Shown: positions 24,815-34,836 of the stretch, piece by piece | Numbering within the stretch: the stretch's first letter is position 1 | How the letters are laid out: every line of letters starts with the position of its first letter | Assembly (NCBI RefSeq): GCF_000827885.1 | Contig: NZ_JTKH01000024.1 | Location: 806,001 to 870,000, forward strand | DNA length: 64,000 nt | Reading direction: 5' to 3' | DNA from: Vibrio renipiscarius | Lineage (GTDB): Bacteria; Pseudomonadota; Gammaproteobacteria; Enterobacterales; Vibrionaceae | The notes under the pieces: model-generated | Databases searched by the model: none | The model's input: the letters and a program-made list of their open reading frames with translations, nothing else | What the model was told of the DNA's origin: nothing | Program-made: the position numbers and the translations under genes

Positions 24815-25909
24815 TTGAGCATTTTGTTTTCACCATCCCGCATTGGCGGAATGACGTTAAAGAACCGTTTTGTTCGTAGCGCAACATGGGAAAATTTGGC
24901 GACTGAAGATGGCCACATGACCGATAAACTTTACGATGTTTATCAAGAACTGGCAGAAGGCGAAGTGGGCTTGATTGTGACCGGTTATGCCAACATCGTG
25001 GAAGAAGAAAAACCGAACGCTGGTATGATGGGGATGTACAACGACTCTTTCATTGCAGAGTACCAAAAACTGACGGATTTAGTGCATCAATATGATTCTA
25101 AAATTGTCATGCAGCTCGCTTATGGCGGTACTAAAACCACGTATAATGTGGGTGAGCGAGTCATTTTTGCACCAAGCGAAGTCGCCGAGCGAGGCACGCA
25201 AACGCTTGGAAAAGCGATGACACAACAAGAGATTGATTACATTGTTGAGGCATTTGCGTTAGCCAGTAAGCGTGCGCAAGATTCAGGTTTTGATGGTGTA
25301 GAAATTCATGCGGCGCATACTTACCTAATCAACCAATTTTTAAGTCCTTATTATAACCGCCGCGATGATCAATACGGTGGGAGTTTGGAAAACCGTATGC
25401 GCTTCTTGGTGGAGATCTACGCGGCGATCAGAGCGCTCGTGGGTGAGGATTTCCCAATCTTGGTTAAGCTGACAGCCACGGAATTTTTCGAGGGCGGCTT
25501 AACGTTTGAAGAGACTCGTCTAATTTGTAGAAAGCTGGAGCAATTGGGTGTTGATGCGCTCATTATCTCTGGCAATATTCATGGTAATGCCAATACCTTA
25601 GTCGGAGAGTCTTTTGACGGGTTTACGCTGCAGCAAGAGGGCTACTTCCATGAGTATGGCCACGCGGTGAGTCAAGATGTCAACGTACCGGTTATTACGG
25701 TGGGTGGATTGAGTGATTTTGACGCAATAGAACGCATGGCGACTCAGACCAATATCCAATATTTTGCGTTATCGCGCCCTTTGTTGGCCGAGCCTAAATT
25801 GATTCAACGCTGGAAAGAGGGAACTCGTCACGAAGTGGATTGTGAACGTTGTTCTAAATGCCGCACTAAGCGCGGTAATTTCTGCGTGGTTTATAAGAAA
25901 AGAAAATAA
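24815..25909 (+). CDS. NADH:flavin oxidoreductase, Old Yellow Enzyme family
   Basis: A 364-residue FMN-dependent oxidoreductase. The N-terminal LFSPSRIGGMTLKNRFVRSAT, the catalytic DGVEIHAAHTYLINQFLSPYYNRRDDQYGGSLENRMRF-type region (about 165-205) and the FMN phosphate segment VITVGGLSDF are clear. The C-terminus carries a cysteine cluster, CERCSKCRTKRGNFC, unusual for simple OYEs and reminiscent of Fe-S 2,4-dienoyl-CoA-reductase relatives, but here without their added domains. The start is TTG, with AGGAAG 5-6 nt upstream. The physiological substrate is unknown; enones and xenobiotics are typical. Confidence 0.87.
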   Translation: MSILFSPSRIGGMTLKNRFVRSATWENLATEDGHMTDKLYDVYQELAEGEVGLIVTGYANIVEEEKPNAGMMGMYNDSFIAEYQKLTDLVHQYDSKIVMQLAYGGTKTTYNVGERVIFAPSEVAERGTQTLGKAMTQQEIDYIVEAFALASKRAQDSGFDGVEIHAAHTYLINQFLSPYYNRRDDQYGGSLENRMRFLVEIYAAIRALVGEDFPILVKLTATEFFEGGLTFEETRLICRKLEQLGVDALIISGNIHGNANTLVGESFDGFTLQQEGYFHEYGHAVSQDVNVPVITVGGLSDFDAIERMATQTNIQYFALSRPLLAEPKLIQRWKEGTRHEVDCERCSKCRTKRGNFCVVYKKRK

Positions 25910-26007
25910 ACCATCCTCTGCATGTCGCAAGGATGCTAGAGACGCTTATGTTTTGTCGGATTTCAATGATCGCAGCAAGGCGAAGCGTCGCTTGACAGAG
26001 AACCGTG

Positions 26008-26574
26008 ATGAAAACAGAAAAACAGAAGATGTTAGCGGGAGAGCCGTATCAAGCGTGGGATGAAACGCTTTATGCGGAGCGTATTGCTTGTCGTAAAACA
26101 TTACAGCAGCTCAATAATTCGTTGCCAGATACAGATGAGTGGCGTGAAGCTATTGACCGTTTGATCCCCAATGCTCAAGGGGCGTATATCGAACCGCCTT
26201 TTCGTTGTGATTACGGTGAAAATATTGTGGTTGGGAAAAATTTCTTTGCCAACTTCAATTGCGTCGTACTCGATGTGGCGAAAGTCACTATTGGCGATAA
26301 TGTGTTGTTTGGCCCGAATATTCAACTTTATACCGCTGGGCATCCTTTGGATGTTAAGGGGCGTGTAGAAGAGGGGATTGAATTTGGCTTGCCAATTACG
26401 ATTGGTGATAACGTTTGGCTTGGTGGCAGTGTTGTTGTGTGTCCAGGGATCACGATTGGTGATAATTCCGTGGTGGGTGCGGGCAGTGTTGTCACAAAAG
26501 ATATCCCACCTAATGTTGTCGCGGCTGGCAACCCATGTCGTGTGATCCGACCGTTAGCGCCTTCTGATCAATAA
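26008..26574 (+). CDS. maa: Maltose/galactoside O-acetyltransferase
   Basis: A 188-residue hexapeptide-repeat enzyme that moves acetyl from acetyl-CoA to a sugar hydroxyl. The N-terminal helical part (EKQKMLAGEPYQAWDETLYAER) is characteristic of the Maa/LacA group. The left-handed helix follows, with catalytic His in LYTAGHPLD and repeats such as ITIGDNVWLGGSVVVCPGITIG. ATG 26008 is used; a GTG directly before it is in frame. It starts 98 nt after the oxidoreductase on the same strand and may share its transcript. Confidence 0.88.
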   Translation: MKTEKQKMLAGEPYQAWDETLYAERIACRKTLQQLNNSLPDTDEWREAIDRLIPNAQGAYIEPPFRCDYGENIVVGKNFFANFNCVVLDVAKVTIGDNVLFGPNIQLYTAGHPLDVKGRVEEGIEFGLPITIGDNVWLGGSVVVCPGITIGDNSVVGAGSVVTKDIPPNVVAAGNPCRVIRPLAPSDQ

Positions 26575-26599
26575 GTATGATTCATTGGAATCACTGAAA

Positions 26600-26632
26600 T
26601 AAAAACGCCTAAGCAGAACTTAGGCGTTTTTT
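26600..26632. terminator. Bidirectional terminator after maa
   Basis: AAAACGCCTAAG and CTTAGGCGTTTT form a perfect stem with a 5-nt loop and T-run, between convergent genes. Confidence 0.9.
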
Positions 26633-26659
26633 ATGATTGCGATTAAAAGTCACGTTTGC

Positions 26660-28375
26660 TTAAAAGTCACATTCGGCGTTGAACACCAAGCGACGATGAT
26701 CGTAAGGATGGTCGAACGCTAACTGTTCCGCATGCAGGTGAAGTCGGGCGTCTTTTTCGCCATATAAGCCATCGCCAACCATCGCCATGTTTAATCCCAT
26801 ATGATGCGCACAATGCACGCGAAGCTGATGGGTTCGGCCCGTTTTGGGATGCATATAAAGCTTACTACGACCCGCTTCAATCTTGATCAATTGCCAATAG
26901 GTTGTCGCCGGTTTACCGTGTTCAAAGCACACTAATTGGCGTGGGCGGTCATCAGGGTCGCCGCGCATTGGCAGATTAATCTCACCTTGAGTCTCTTTCA
27001 CCACCCCTTCTACGAGCGCGATATAACGTTTCTCTACTCCACGAGTAATGAATTGTTTTTGTAGACTTTTATTGGCTCGGCGCGTTAAGGCGAAGACCAA
27101 TAAGCCGGACGTCGCCATATCTAGGCGGTGCAGAACAAAAGGCCCTTCAACGTCAGTAAACATCGCTTGTACGCGTGTGTACGCAGAGTCTTTGATGGTT
27201 TTCCCCGGGACAGACAAGAGTCCAGAGGGTTTATTGACCACCACAATGGCGTCATCTTGATAGACGACTTGCAGTGCTTTGTCTGCCGCCCAGTTATCTT
27301 CAAGTGGATTTGGGTCTACCTCTAAGCCTTCCAACATATGGCCAAGAATCGGGTTACATTTCCCGTGGCAAGATGGGTAAAACTTCGTGTGTTGGCGCAC
27401 TTCTGATTTTGGTGAAACACCCCACCAAAACTCGGCCATCGCCAATGGTGTAAAGCCGTGTTTATAGGCGTAGTGCAGTAGCTTAGGGGCGGCACATTCA
27501 CCGGCGCCTGCTGGTGGCACGGGATTGGTGCTCGGTGCAAAGATTGCTTTGAGTGATTTTTCTTCGCCACGCGCGTTGAGGAAGCAATATTGTTCAAACA
27601 ATTTGTTTTGCAGCGCGTTAGACAACACTTTGCGTTGTTGCTTCGCTTGGTGTATTTCATCCGTTAGAGCTGTTAATTGGGTTTGAATTTGGCTGATCTT
27701 CTCATCCCATTCTAGCTTTAGGTATTTGAGTACGTTTTTCTCAGCCACGCTTTGCTTGGCAAGATCATCCACCACGGTCTTTAATGGCTCGCCGCTCAAC
27801 GTTTGCTCAGCTTGTTGACGTTGCAATTTTCGCTCTGCACGGCCATCAATCATTGCTTGGCGTTGCTGCGCTTCCAGTGCTTTGTAGTCGGTTTTGTATT
27901 GCGCTAACTGCTGGGAAAGCTCTGCCACCAACGGGTTGGCTGTTAATGTTTTTACTTGGCGGTTCAGATCGGTGATTTCTTCAAGTTCAGTACGGAAAAA
28001 ACACTCTTCAGCCAGCATGTCGAAGACCGGTGGCACAAAATGTGGCAATAAGTTTTGCTCAGCAATTTTGCCTGAAAATGCACTGAGGTAGCCGAGTTCA
28101 CCTTGAGGTGATCGCACTAACAAGACACCGAACATTTTACCAGTACCGCTATTGGCTTCTGAGGTTGAACCGTCATGAGACAGTGTTTGATCCGCGGTTA
28201 GACCAAAATCATGTTGCCATTGGGTTTGCGTCGCCAAATGGTGCTGCAACTGATTGGCCGCTAACACACAAAGCGGATGAGGCTGATAGTAGAAAGGAAA
28301 GGTGAAGGCGCTTGGCAATTCAAACGACTCAATAGCGGTGTTAAAGCGGGTAAATAATTGCTCTGGTTGGTGCAT
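26660..28375 (-). CDS. RluA-family pseudouridine synthase with long N-terminal extension
   Basis: A 571-residue enzyme, over twice the length of simple RluA. The C-terminal ~210 residues are the synthase: IVVVNKPSGLLSVPGK, catalytic Asp in VLHRLDMATSGLLVFA, KRYIALVEG and PKTGRTHQLRVHC. The first ~330 residues include a long coiled coil (about 130-250, rich in Gln, Lys and Glu) and a short Cys/His patch (FYPSCHGKC). The extension may help select or hold the rRNA substrate; that is a guess. The exact modified base is unknown. It is convergent with maa. Confidence 0.85.
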   Translation of the reverse strand: MHQPEQLFTRFNTAIESFELPSAFTFPFYYQPHPLCVLAANQLQHHLATQTQWQHDFGLTADQTLSHDGSTSEANSGTGKMFGVLLVRSPQGELGYLSAFSGKIAEQNLLPHFVPPVFDMLAEECFFRTELEEITDLNRQVKTLTANPLVAELSQQLAQYKTDYKALEAQQRQAMIDGRAERKLQRQQAEQTLSGEPLKTVVDDLAKQSVAEKNVLKYLKLEWDEKISQIQTQLTALTDEIHQAKQQRKVLSNALQNKLFEQYCFLNARGEEKSLKAIFAPSTNPVPPAGAGECAAPKLLHYAYKHGFTPLAMAEFWWGVSPKSEVRQHTKFYPSCHGKCNPILGHMLEGLEVDPNPLEDNWAADKALQVVYQDDAIVVVNKPSGLLSVPGKTIKDSAYTRVQAMFTDVEGPFVLHRLDMATSGLLVFALTRRANKSLQKQFITRGVEKRYIALVEGVVKETQGEINLPMRGDPDDRPRQLVCFEHGKPATTYWQLIKIEAGRSKLYMHPKTGRTHQLRVHCAHHMGLNMAMVGDGLYGEKDARLHLHAEQLAFDHPYDHRRLVFNAECDF

Positions 28376-28513
28376 GGTAAACTTCTATCAGCGGCTCGAT
28401 GAGGCGCGATTTTACCTGTTTAAACGAGGAATGCCACCTTGCGTTGCGACAGAGCTTGGCAAGGTGGTGAAAGTCGATGAAGCTTCGGGAAAAGGGACGT
28501 TAATCGATAGCGA

Positions 28514-28915
28514 TTATTTCACGTAGTCCGATTGCATACTCGCCAGCCAATGGTGCGCCGTGCCATCACTTTTTTCTACCCAAATATCATTGCGGTACTG
28601 CTCGATACGGCCTTTTACACTCAATTTGAAGGTGTTGTCTTTGACCGAAACCACGCGAAGAAATTGATCGGACGTGGTCAATATTGGGTCGCTGTCGCCT
28701 AATTCTGAACCGTTGGCAATCAAGAAATATTGATTCAGTTTATTGAGTTTACGGTCGGTTGAAATGATTTTGTAGCCAACCAAGCTGAACTCTTCCCCAA
28801 TCGGTGTTGAAGACATTTGTGGCCCAAGTGAGGTGTGGGTAGGAATAAACACCCAAGCGGCCACAGCACCTGCAATCAATACAAGTGTAAATAGTGCGAT
28901 TTTAATTTTTGACAT
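28514..28915 (-). CDS. Membrane-anchored hypothetical protein
   Basis: A 133-residue protein with one N-terminal hydrophobic segment (IALFTLVLIAGAVAAWVFI) acting as signal anchor, then about 105 residues that should lie in the periplasm and look like a small all-beta domain (KIISTDRKLNKLNQYFLIAN, FKLSVKGRIEQY). No family was recognised. It precedes the pseudouridine synthase gene on the same strand with a 138-nt gap, so the link between them is weak. Confidence 0.6.
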   Translation of the reverse strand: MSKIKIALFTLVLIAGAVAAWVFIPTHTSLGPQMSSTPIGEEFSLVGYKIISTDRKLNKLNQYFLIANGSELGDSDPILTTSDQFLRVVSVKDNTFKLSVKGRIEQYRNDIWVEKSDGTAHHWLASMQSDYVK

Positions 28916-29085
28916 AATCGGCTCTGATTAAAACAAGCGAACAAAGATGGGGGTTAGTTTAGCTTAGCCAGGCGAGTGAGCAAAGCGGCAATCCTGTTCG
29001 ATTAACGGCAAGCTGTCGGGTTGTTGCTGTCAATGTCGGCAGGAGGTCAGCGTTAGGAGGTTAGCGTTGACGCGAATAGGATAGA

Positions 29086-29124
29086 AAAAGCCCCGCAAGA
29101 GAAATTTGAGAGTGCGGGGCTTTT
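29086..29124 (-). terminator. Terminator of fghA
   Basis: GCCCCGCA and TGCGGGGC form a perfect stem with flanking A/T pairs. On the minus strand it ends in TTTTTC, about 70 nt after the fghA stop. Confidence 0.85.
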
Positions 29125-29191
29125 GGCAGTGGGATTTTGTGTGTGGTTATGTGTCACGCTCACTGAGCATGATTGGCATCATTTCTAAGTA

Positions 29192-30031
29192 TTAAGCGAA
29201 GAGGTGCTTAGCATGGAAACGCAAGTGCTCTTCGATAAAGCTCGAGATAAAGTAATAGCTGTGGTCATAGCCTGCTTGCATACGCAAGGTGAGATCGGAA
29301 CCGTGCAGATCCGCAGCCGCTTGTAGGGCGTTAGGCATCAATTGTTCGTGTAAGAAACCATCCGCATCACCTTGGTCAACCAAGATTGGCAGTGCAGACT
29401 TCGCTCGTTTTAATAATTCAGAACTATCGTATTGCTTCCACGCCTCGACGGACGATCCCAAATAAGCAGTAAACGCTTTTTGTCCCCAAGGACATTGAAT
29501 CGGATTGCTGATTGGGCTAAATGCCGAAATGGAACGATAACAGTCACTATTTTTTAGACCAATAGTAAGCGCGCCATGGCCGCCCATGCTGTGGCCTGAA
29601 ATCGATTTGAGTTCACTGACAGGGAAGTTTGCCTCAATCAGTTTTGGTAATTCAGAGACGATGTAATCGTACATTTGAAAGTGCTTTGCCCAAGGCTCTT
29701 GTGTTGCATTTAAATAGAAGCCAGCGCCTTGGCCAAGGTCATAGCCTTCATCATTCGCTACATTTTCTCCGCGTGGGCTGGTATCTGGGGCAACAATGGC
29801 AATGCCGAGTTCAGCCGCAACTCGAAATGCGCCCGCTTTCTGCATGAAGTTTTCATCAGTACAGGTTAAACCCGACAACCAATACACCACTGGCACAGGG
29901 TGGCTTGGCGACGCATTCGGTGGTAGAAAAATAGCAAATCGCATTGGGCATGCTAAGACATCAGATTGATGGGTGTATTGTTTGTGCCAACCGCCAAAGA
30001 CTTTTGCTTGGCTAATGTTTTCGATGGTCAT
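29192..30031 (-). CDS. fghA: S-formylglutathione hydrolase
   Basis: A 279-residue esterase-D type alpha/beta hydrolase that splits S-formylglutathione into formate and glutathione, the second step of glutathione-dependent formaldehyde removal. The nucleophile elbow [10 protein letters not shown], the catalytic Asp in [13 protein letters not shown] and the His in [12 protein letters not shown] are all present. The N-terminal [15 protein letters not shown] is family-typical. It lies 120 nt downstream of frmA on the same strand, with a hairpin between. Confidence 0.93.
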   Translation of the reverse strand: MTIENISQAKVFGGWHKQYTHQSDVLACPMRFAIFLPPNASPSHPVPVVYWLSGLTCTDENFMQKAGAFRVAAELGIAIVAPDTSPRGENVANDEGYDLGQGAGFYLNATQEPWAKHFQMYDYIVSELPKLIEANFPVSELKSISGHSMGGHGALTIGLKNSDCYRSISAFSPISNPIQCPWGQKAFTAYLGSSVEAWKQYDSSELLKRAKSALPILVDQGDADGFLHEQLMPNALQAAADLHGSDLTLRMQAGYDHSYYFISSFIEEHLRFHAKHLFA

Positions 30032-30043
30032 AAGAGTCCTTAA

Positions 30044-30078
30044 AAATAAACACCCCTCTAAGCAGAGAGGTGTTTTAT
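30044..30078 (-). terminator. Hairpin between frmA and fghA
   Basis: ACACCCCTCT pairs with AGAGAGGTGT (one mismatch). On the minus strand it runs into TTTATTTTT, so it could partly end frmA transcripts and lower fghA expression. Confidence 0.65.
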
Positions 30079-30151
30079 TCAGTCATATTGACGGTATTGT
30101 TTGCCGGTCTTAGTTGCTGGTACAGCGACGTTAACGCAGGAATCTATCTAT

Positions 30152-31312
<1,161 letters not shown>

Positions 31313-31487
31313 TTATATAACCGATGAATGATTCATCGGTAACAGAGTTTGATGTAAAGAGTAGCTGAGGTTTTTGTTTCACGCCTCGCTCTTCAGATGC
31401 GCCTATTTTATGTATTTCACAAGGAATGATAATCCGGCTAAACTGTAAATTATTTTTACATATACGTAATAATGTGAGAAATCGAGT

Positions 31488-32360
31488 ATGGCTATTTGGG
31501 AAGGGGTGAGTGAATTTGTTGCCGTGGCAGAGAGCAATAGCTTTACCGGGGCGGCGAAAAAGCTCAATACGTCGGTGGCGCAGGTTAGCCGTCGTGTCGC
31601 GGCGCTAGAAGATCGCTTAGCTGTGAAGTTGTTGCATCGCACAACTCGAAAGGTGACGTTAAGCGAAGCAGGGCAGGTCTATTTTGAGCAATGTAAGTTA
31701 TTGGTTGAAGGCCTTGAGCTTGCAGAGCTTGCGGTAACGCAATTGCAGACCGCACCAAAAGGAAAATTGAAAATCACGGCGCCAGTCACGTATGGCGAGA
31801 TGCATATCGCGCCTTTATTGCATGAATTTTTACTGCGTTATCCGCAATTGGATCTGACGTTAGATTTGAGCAACCAAACCGTAGATTTGATTGAAGGGGG
31901 ATTTGATGTGGCGATTCGTCTTGGTCGCTTGAGAGATTCCACGTTAATTGCGAAACGCCTGGCGTCTCGTCAACTCTATGTATGTGCGAGTCCGGATTAT
32001 ATTCAACGTTATGGCGCCCCTCACACACTTTCTGAGCTTTCACATCATCAATGCTTGGTTGGGTCAGTCGAATACTGGCATTTTAAAGAAAAAACATCGG
32101 AGAAATCCCTACGTGTCAGTGGTCGTATTCGATGCAATTCTGGTTTTGCGTTATTAGATGCGGCTAAGCGTGGTTTAGGGTTAGTGCAATTACCCGACTA
32201 CTATGTGCAAGCGGGATTAGACAGCGGTGAGCTGATTGAGGTGTTGAAAGAATACCGAGATGAGCGAGAAGGAATTTGGGCGCTTTACCCACAAAATCGT
32301 AACTTGTCGCCAAAAGTACGTTTGCTGATTGATTTTTTGGTCGAAAAAATGGCGGAATAG
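31488..32360 (+). CDS. LysR-family transcriptional regulator
   Basis: A 290-residue LysR regulator. The N-terminal winged HTH (FVAVAESNSFTGAAKKLNTSVAQVSRRVAALEDRL) and a two-lobed effector domain from about residue 90 are typical. Unlike most LysR proteins, it opens with a short MAIWEGVSE leader. It is divergent from frmA-fghA, the classic LysR arrangement, so control of formaldehyde detoxification is the simplest inference, although the effector is unknown. Confidence 0.85.
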   Translation: MAIWEGVSEFVAVAESNSFTGAAKKLNTSVAQVSRRVAALEDRLAVKLLHRTTRKVTLSEAGQVYFEQCKLLVEGLELAELAVTQLQTAPKGKLKITAPVTYGEMHIAPLLHEFLLRYPQLDLTLDLSNQTVDLIEGGFDVAIRLGRLRDSTLIAKRLASRQLYVCASPDYIQRYGAPHTLSELSHHQCLVGSVEYWHFKEKTSEKSLRVSGRIRCNSGFALLDAAKRGLGLVQLPDYYVQAGLDSGELIEVLKEYRDEREGIWALYPQNRNLSPKVRLLIDFLVEKMAE

Positions 32361-32391
32361 GGCCGTTCAGTACCCACCAAGATTGACGATG

Positions 32392-32414
32392 CTCTACCAC
32401 CATCTATGGTAGAG
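32392..32414. repeat. Short hairpin between LysR and siderophore-interacting genes
   Basis: CTCTACCA and TGGTAGAG are perfect complements with a 7-nt loop, between convergent genes. No T-run follows. Confidence 0.45.
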
Positions 32415-32463
32415 AACCGCCACCTTGATCATAATAAAAAATCGAACATCATTCGTTTATCTA

Positions 32464-33234
32464 TTATGCGTCGTTTTCTTGAGCATCTTGCTGCTTGATG
32501 ACTTTATGGCCATCTTCAGAGACACCACGCTTCCAATAGCTGCTGATGTAAATGAAATCGCGTTCAATTTCTTGATCATTACGTAAGTATTGACGTAACG
32601 CGCGCATCGCGTCGAATTCACACGCAACCCAAGCAGAAACCTGACCTTCTAACCAAGCGACAGAACGAACTGCAAGCGCAAGATCCGAGGTGACCCACTT
32701 CACTTCAATACCCGCAGGGATGTCCAGTGGCTGGATGTCGTCTTCATGCTCGACTTCAATCACAGCGTAGCCCTTTGCGTTCTCTGGCAGTAACTTTATT
32801 TTTGCCGACAAAGCAGGTAAAGCGGTCATGTCTGCGGCTAATAAAAACCAATCAGCATCATGATTGAGGCTTGAAATGGTGCCGGGACCGCGGATTTCAA
32901 TGCTGTCGCCTATTTGCGCTTCCATTGCCCAGCGAGAGGCAAAGCCACACAAGTTGTCTTCGGTAATATGGCGAACAAAATCCACTTCGATGGCGTTTTC
33001 ATCCATCATAAAACGACGAATTGTGTAGGTTCGCATCATCGGACGCACGCCTTCAGCAACCGTTGATAGGTCAGTACCACCCTCCGCATTGAACAGCAGC
33101 TTTATATAGCCGCCTTCACAGTCGGCTGGAAAGTTGGCCAGTACGTCACCTTGAAGAATAATACGCTGCATGTTCGGAGTAATGGTTTCACTGCTACGAA
33201 CGGTGACACTTTGAGATTTTGGGGCTTGATGCAT
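32464..33234 (-). CDS. Siderophore-interacting protein (ViuB-type ferric-siderophore reductase)
   Basis: A 256-residue cytosolic flavoprotein of the SIP/ViuB family, which reduces imported ferric siderophores to release iron. The FAD-binding segment MMRTYTIRRF, GGYIKLLF, the LLAADMTALPAL loop and the C-terminal YISSYWKRGVSEDGHK are family signatures. It lacks neighbouring siderophore biosynthesis or uptake genes, so the siderophore may be scavenged or encoded elsewhere. A Fur-like sequence lies 33 nt before the start, consistent with induction under iron limitation. Confidence 0.87.
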   Translation of the reverse strand: MHQAPKSQSVTVRSSETITPNMQRIILQGDVLANFPADCEGGYIKLLFNAEGGTDLSTVAEGVRPMMRTYTIRRFMMDENAIEVDFVRHITEDNLCGFASRWAMEAQIGDSIEIRGPGTISSLNHDADWFLLAADMTALPALSAKIKLLPENAKGYAVIEVEHEDDIQPLDIPAGIEVKWVTSDLALAVRSVAWLEGQVSAWVACEFDAMRALRQYLRNDQEIERDFIYISSYWKRGVSEDGHKVIKQQDAQENDA

Positions 33235-33266
33235 GTTCTACTCGATAATCGTTCTTTATTCCATTT

Positions 33267-33285
33267 GAGAATAACACTCAATATC
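33267..33285 (-). promoter_or_regulatory. Fur-box-like sequence upstream of the siderophore-interacting gene
   Basis: GAGAATAACACTCAATATC agrees with the 19-bp Fur consensus GATAATGATAATCATTATC at 14 positions, by hand count. It is placed 33-51 nt before the ATG, where a Fur dimer could block the promoter. Confidence 0.6.
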
Positions 33286-33398
33286 GCCACAAAATAGTAT
33301 CTTTAAACTAATTTACATTTGTAACGGTATCGATTCGATGTGATGGATGACTCACCAGAAAGAAGTGAGGTGCGCCGCTCATTGTCGTATTTGGTCAT

Positions 33399-33986
33399 TT
33401 ATAACATTGGCAGTGTCGAGGCAATGAGCAGTAAGGCCATTGAATAATTAAATGAACGAACCCTAAGGCGGCTGGTTAATAACTGTTGGAGTTTTTGCCC
33501 TGCTAAAGTCCAAAAGGAAACAGACGGCACGTTAGCAAGCGCATAAACGAGCGCAATAATGACTAATCCTAATCCGCTGTTAGACGGGTTATAAACACTC
33601 ACCGCAGTAAGCGCCATTGACCAACCTTTAGGGTTAACCCACTGAAAACAGGCGGCTTGCCAAAAACTCAAGGGTTTATAGTGCGTATTTTTCTCTTTTG
33701 GCGGCTGGCTTCGGGCGATTTGCCATGCGAGATAAGCAAGGTAAATTAAGCTGATGACTTTTAACCCGTGATGGATCATTGGGTATTGGTCGAAGATAGC
33801 GATTAAGCCAAAGCCAACCAGTATCACCATGGCAGGAAATCCAATCGTAATACCTAACATGTGAGGAATGCTTTTGTTAAACCCGACATTCGCTCCTGAT
33901 GTCATCAGCATGATGTTGTTTGGGCCGGGTGTAAACGTGGAGACAAACGCGAATAGAGCCAGTGCGGTGAGTTGTTCCCATGGCAT
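33399..33986 (-). CDS. LysE/RhtB-family amino-acid exporter
   Basis: A 195-residue membrane exporter with about six spans. The N-terminal ALALFAFVSTFTPGPNNIMLMTSGANVGF motif, with the PGPN signature, and QWVNPKGWSMAL are typical of the RhtB branch. The start at 33986 has AGAGGA 7 nt upstream; the frame is open further 5' without a ribosome site. It is divergent from an Lrp/AsnC regulator, a common pairing in which the regulator senses the exported amino acid. The substrate is unknown. Confidence 0.87.
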   Translation of the reverse strand: MPWEQLTALALFAFVSTFTPGPNNIMLMTSGANVGFNKSIPHMLGITIGFPAMVILVGFGLIAIFDQYPMIHHGLKVISLIYLAYLAWQIARSQPPKEKNTHYKPLSFWQAACFQWVNPKGWSMALTAVSVYNPSNSGLGLVIIALVYALANVPSVSFWTLAGQKLQQLLTSRLRVRSFNYSMALLLIASTLPML

Positions 33987-34224
33987 AAATGAATCCTCTT
34001 TAATTTTTGTGTAATCGTCATTGTTATCTGATGCACTGATAGACAGCACTCAGTGCACCCCGCAACACTTATGCGTCTTGATTTCGCTGGGTGTTGCTCA
34101 GCGCGTTAAACCATTTCGACGTCGTCGCGAATGCTGCGGGATAAACAATATTCTACGTAGATATAGGCTCAATTTTGTGCTTTTATTGCTCAATATGGGT
34201 TTAAATAAACAAGAAAAGAACGCT

Positions 34225-34665
34225 ATGGATAGGTTTGAAGAGAGAATATTGCAAGAACTCAAAAAGGATGGTCGCATCTCGAATGTCGATCTCGCGAATA
34301 CGATTGGATTGTCTCCTTCGGCGACGTTGCGTCGAGTACAAGACTTAGAAAAACGGGGTGTCATAACGGGCTATAAAGCCACACTCAATACCGTTGAGTT
34401 AGGGATTGGCTTCATTGCTTATGTGTCTATCGGTTTGGCCAGTCACAGTAAAAAGGCGCAATTAGAGTTTGAAGCGCATGTCCGTGATGTCGATGAAGTC
34501 GTCGAGTGCCACAATATTACCGGTGTAACCGAATACCTCTTACGGGTAGAGACCAAAGATCTCATTAGCTATAAACAATTTCATGCGGACGTTCTTGGGG
34601 AGTGCCAACACGTCACGTCGATCACAACCATGGTGGTCATGGGGTCGCCAAAAGAGGCGCGATAG
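34225..34665 (+). CDS. Lrp/AsnC-family transcriptional regulator
   Basis: A 146-residue regulator. The N-terminal HTH is MDRFEERILQELKKDGRIS with VDLANTIGLSPSATLRRVQDLEKRGVI. The C-terminal ligand-binding RAM domain follows, with VVECHNITGVTEYLLRV. ATG 34225 gives the typical family N-terminus, although the ribosome site (AAGAAAAGAA) is only moderate. It is divergent from the LysE-type exporter and likely controls it in response to an amino acid. Confidence 0.87.
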   Translation: MDRFEERILQELKKDGRISNVDLANTIGLSPSATLRRVQDLEKRGVITGYKATLNTVELGIGFIAYVSIGLASHSKKAQLEFEAHVRDVDEVVECHNITGVTEYLLRVETKDLISYKQFHADVLGECQHVTSITTMVVMGSPKEAR

Positions 34666-34836
34666 TGATGGCGTGCCGATGAGGCGCAAGGTGAGCGAAC
34701 CGTTTGCCGGAAAACTTATTTCGCATGAAACATAAAGATCACATTTGTGACATTTATTGTTCACACTTCCCCTCTAACTTAGTCACCAGTAAAAACAATT
34801 GAGCGGAAAGCTCATGACTAACTTAGGGAAGAGAAC

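Noticed and set aside
28302..28526. Plus-strand frame across the start of the pseudouridine synthase gene
   Set aside because: It lies mostly antisense to a well-supported gene and has no ribosome site.
29041..29068. Two adjacent copies of AGGAGGT(C/T)AGCGTT
   Set aside because: A 14-bp near-duplication in non-coding DNA near the fghA terminator, without other supporting structure.
34743..34766. TGTGA...TCACA upstream of the porin as a CRP site
   Set aside because: The half-sites are 10 nt apart rather than 6, so they do not form a CRP operator.
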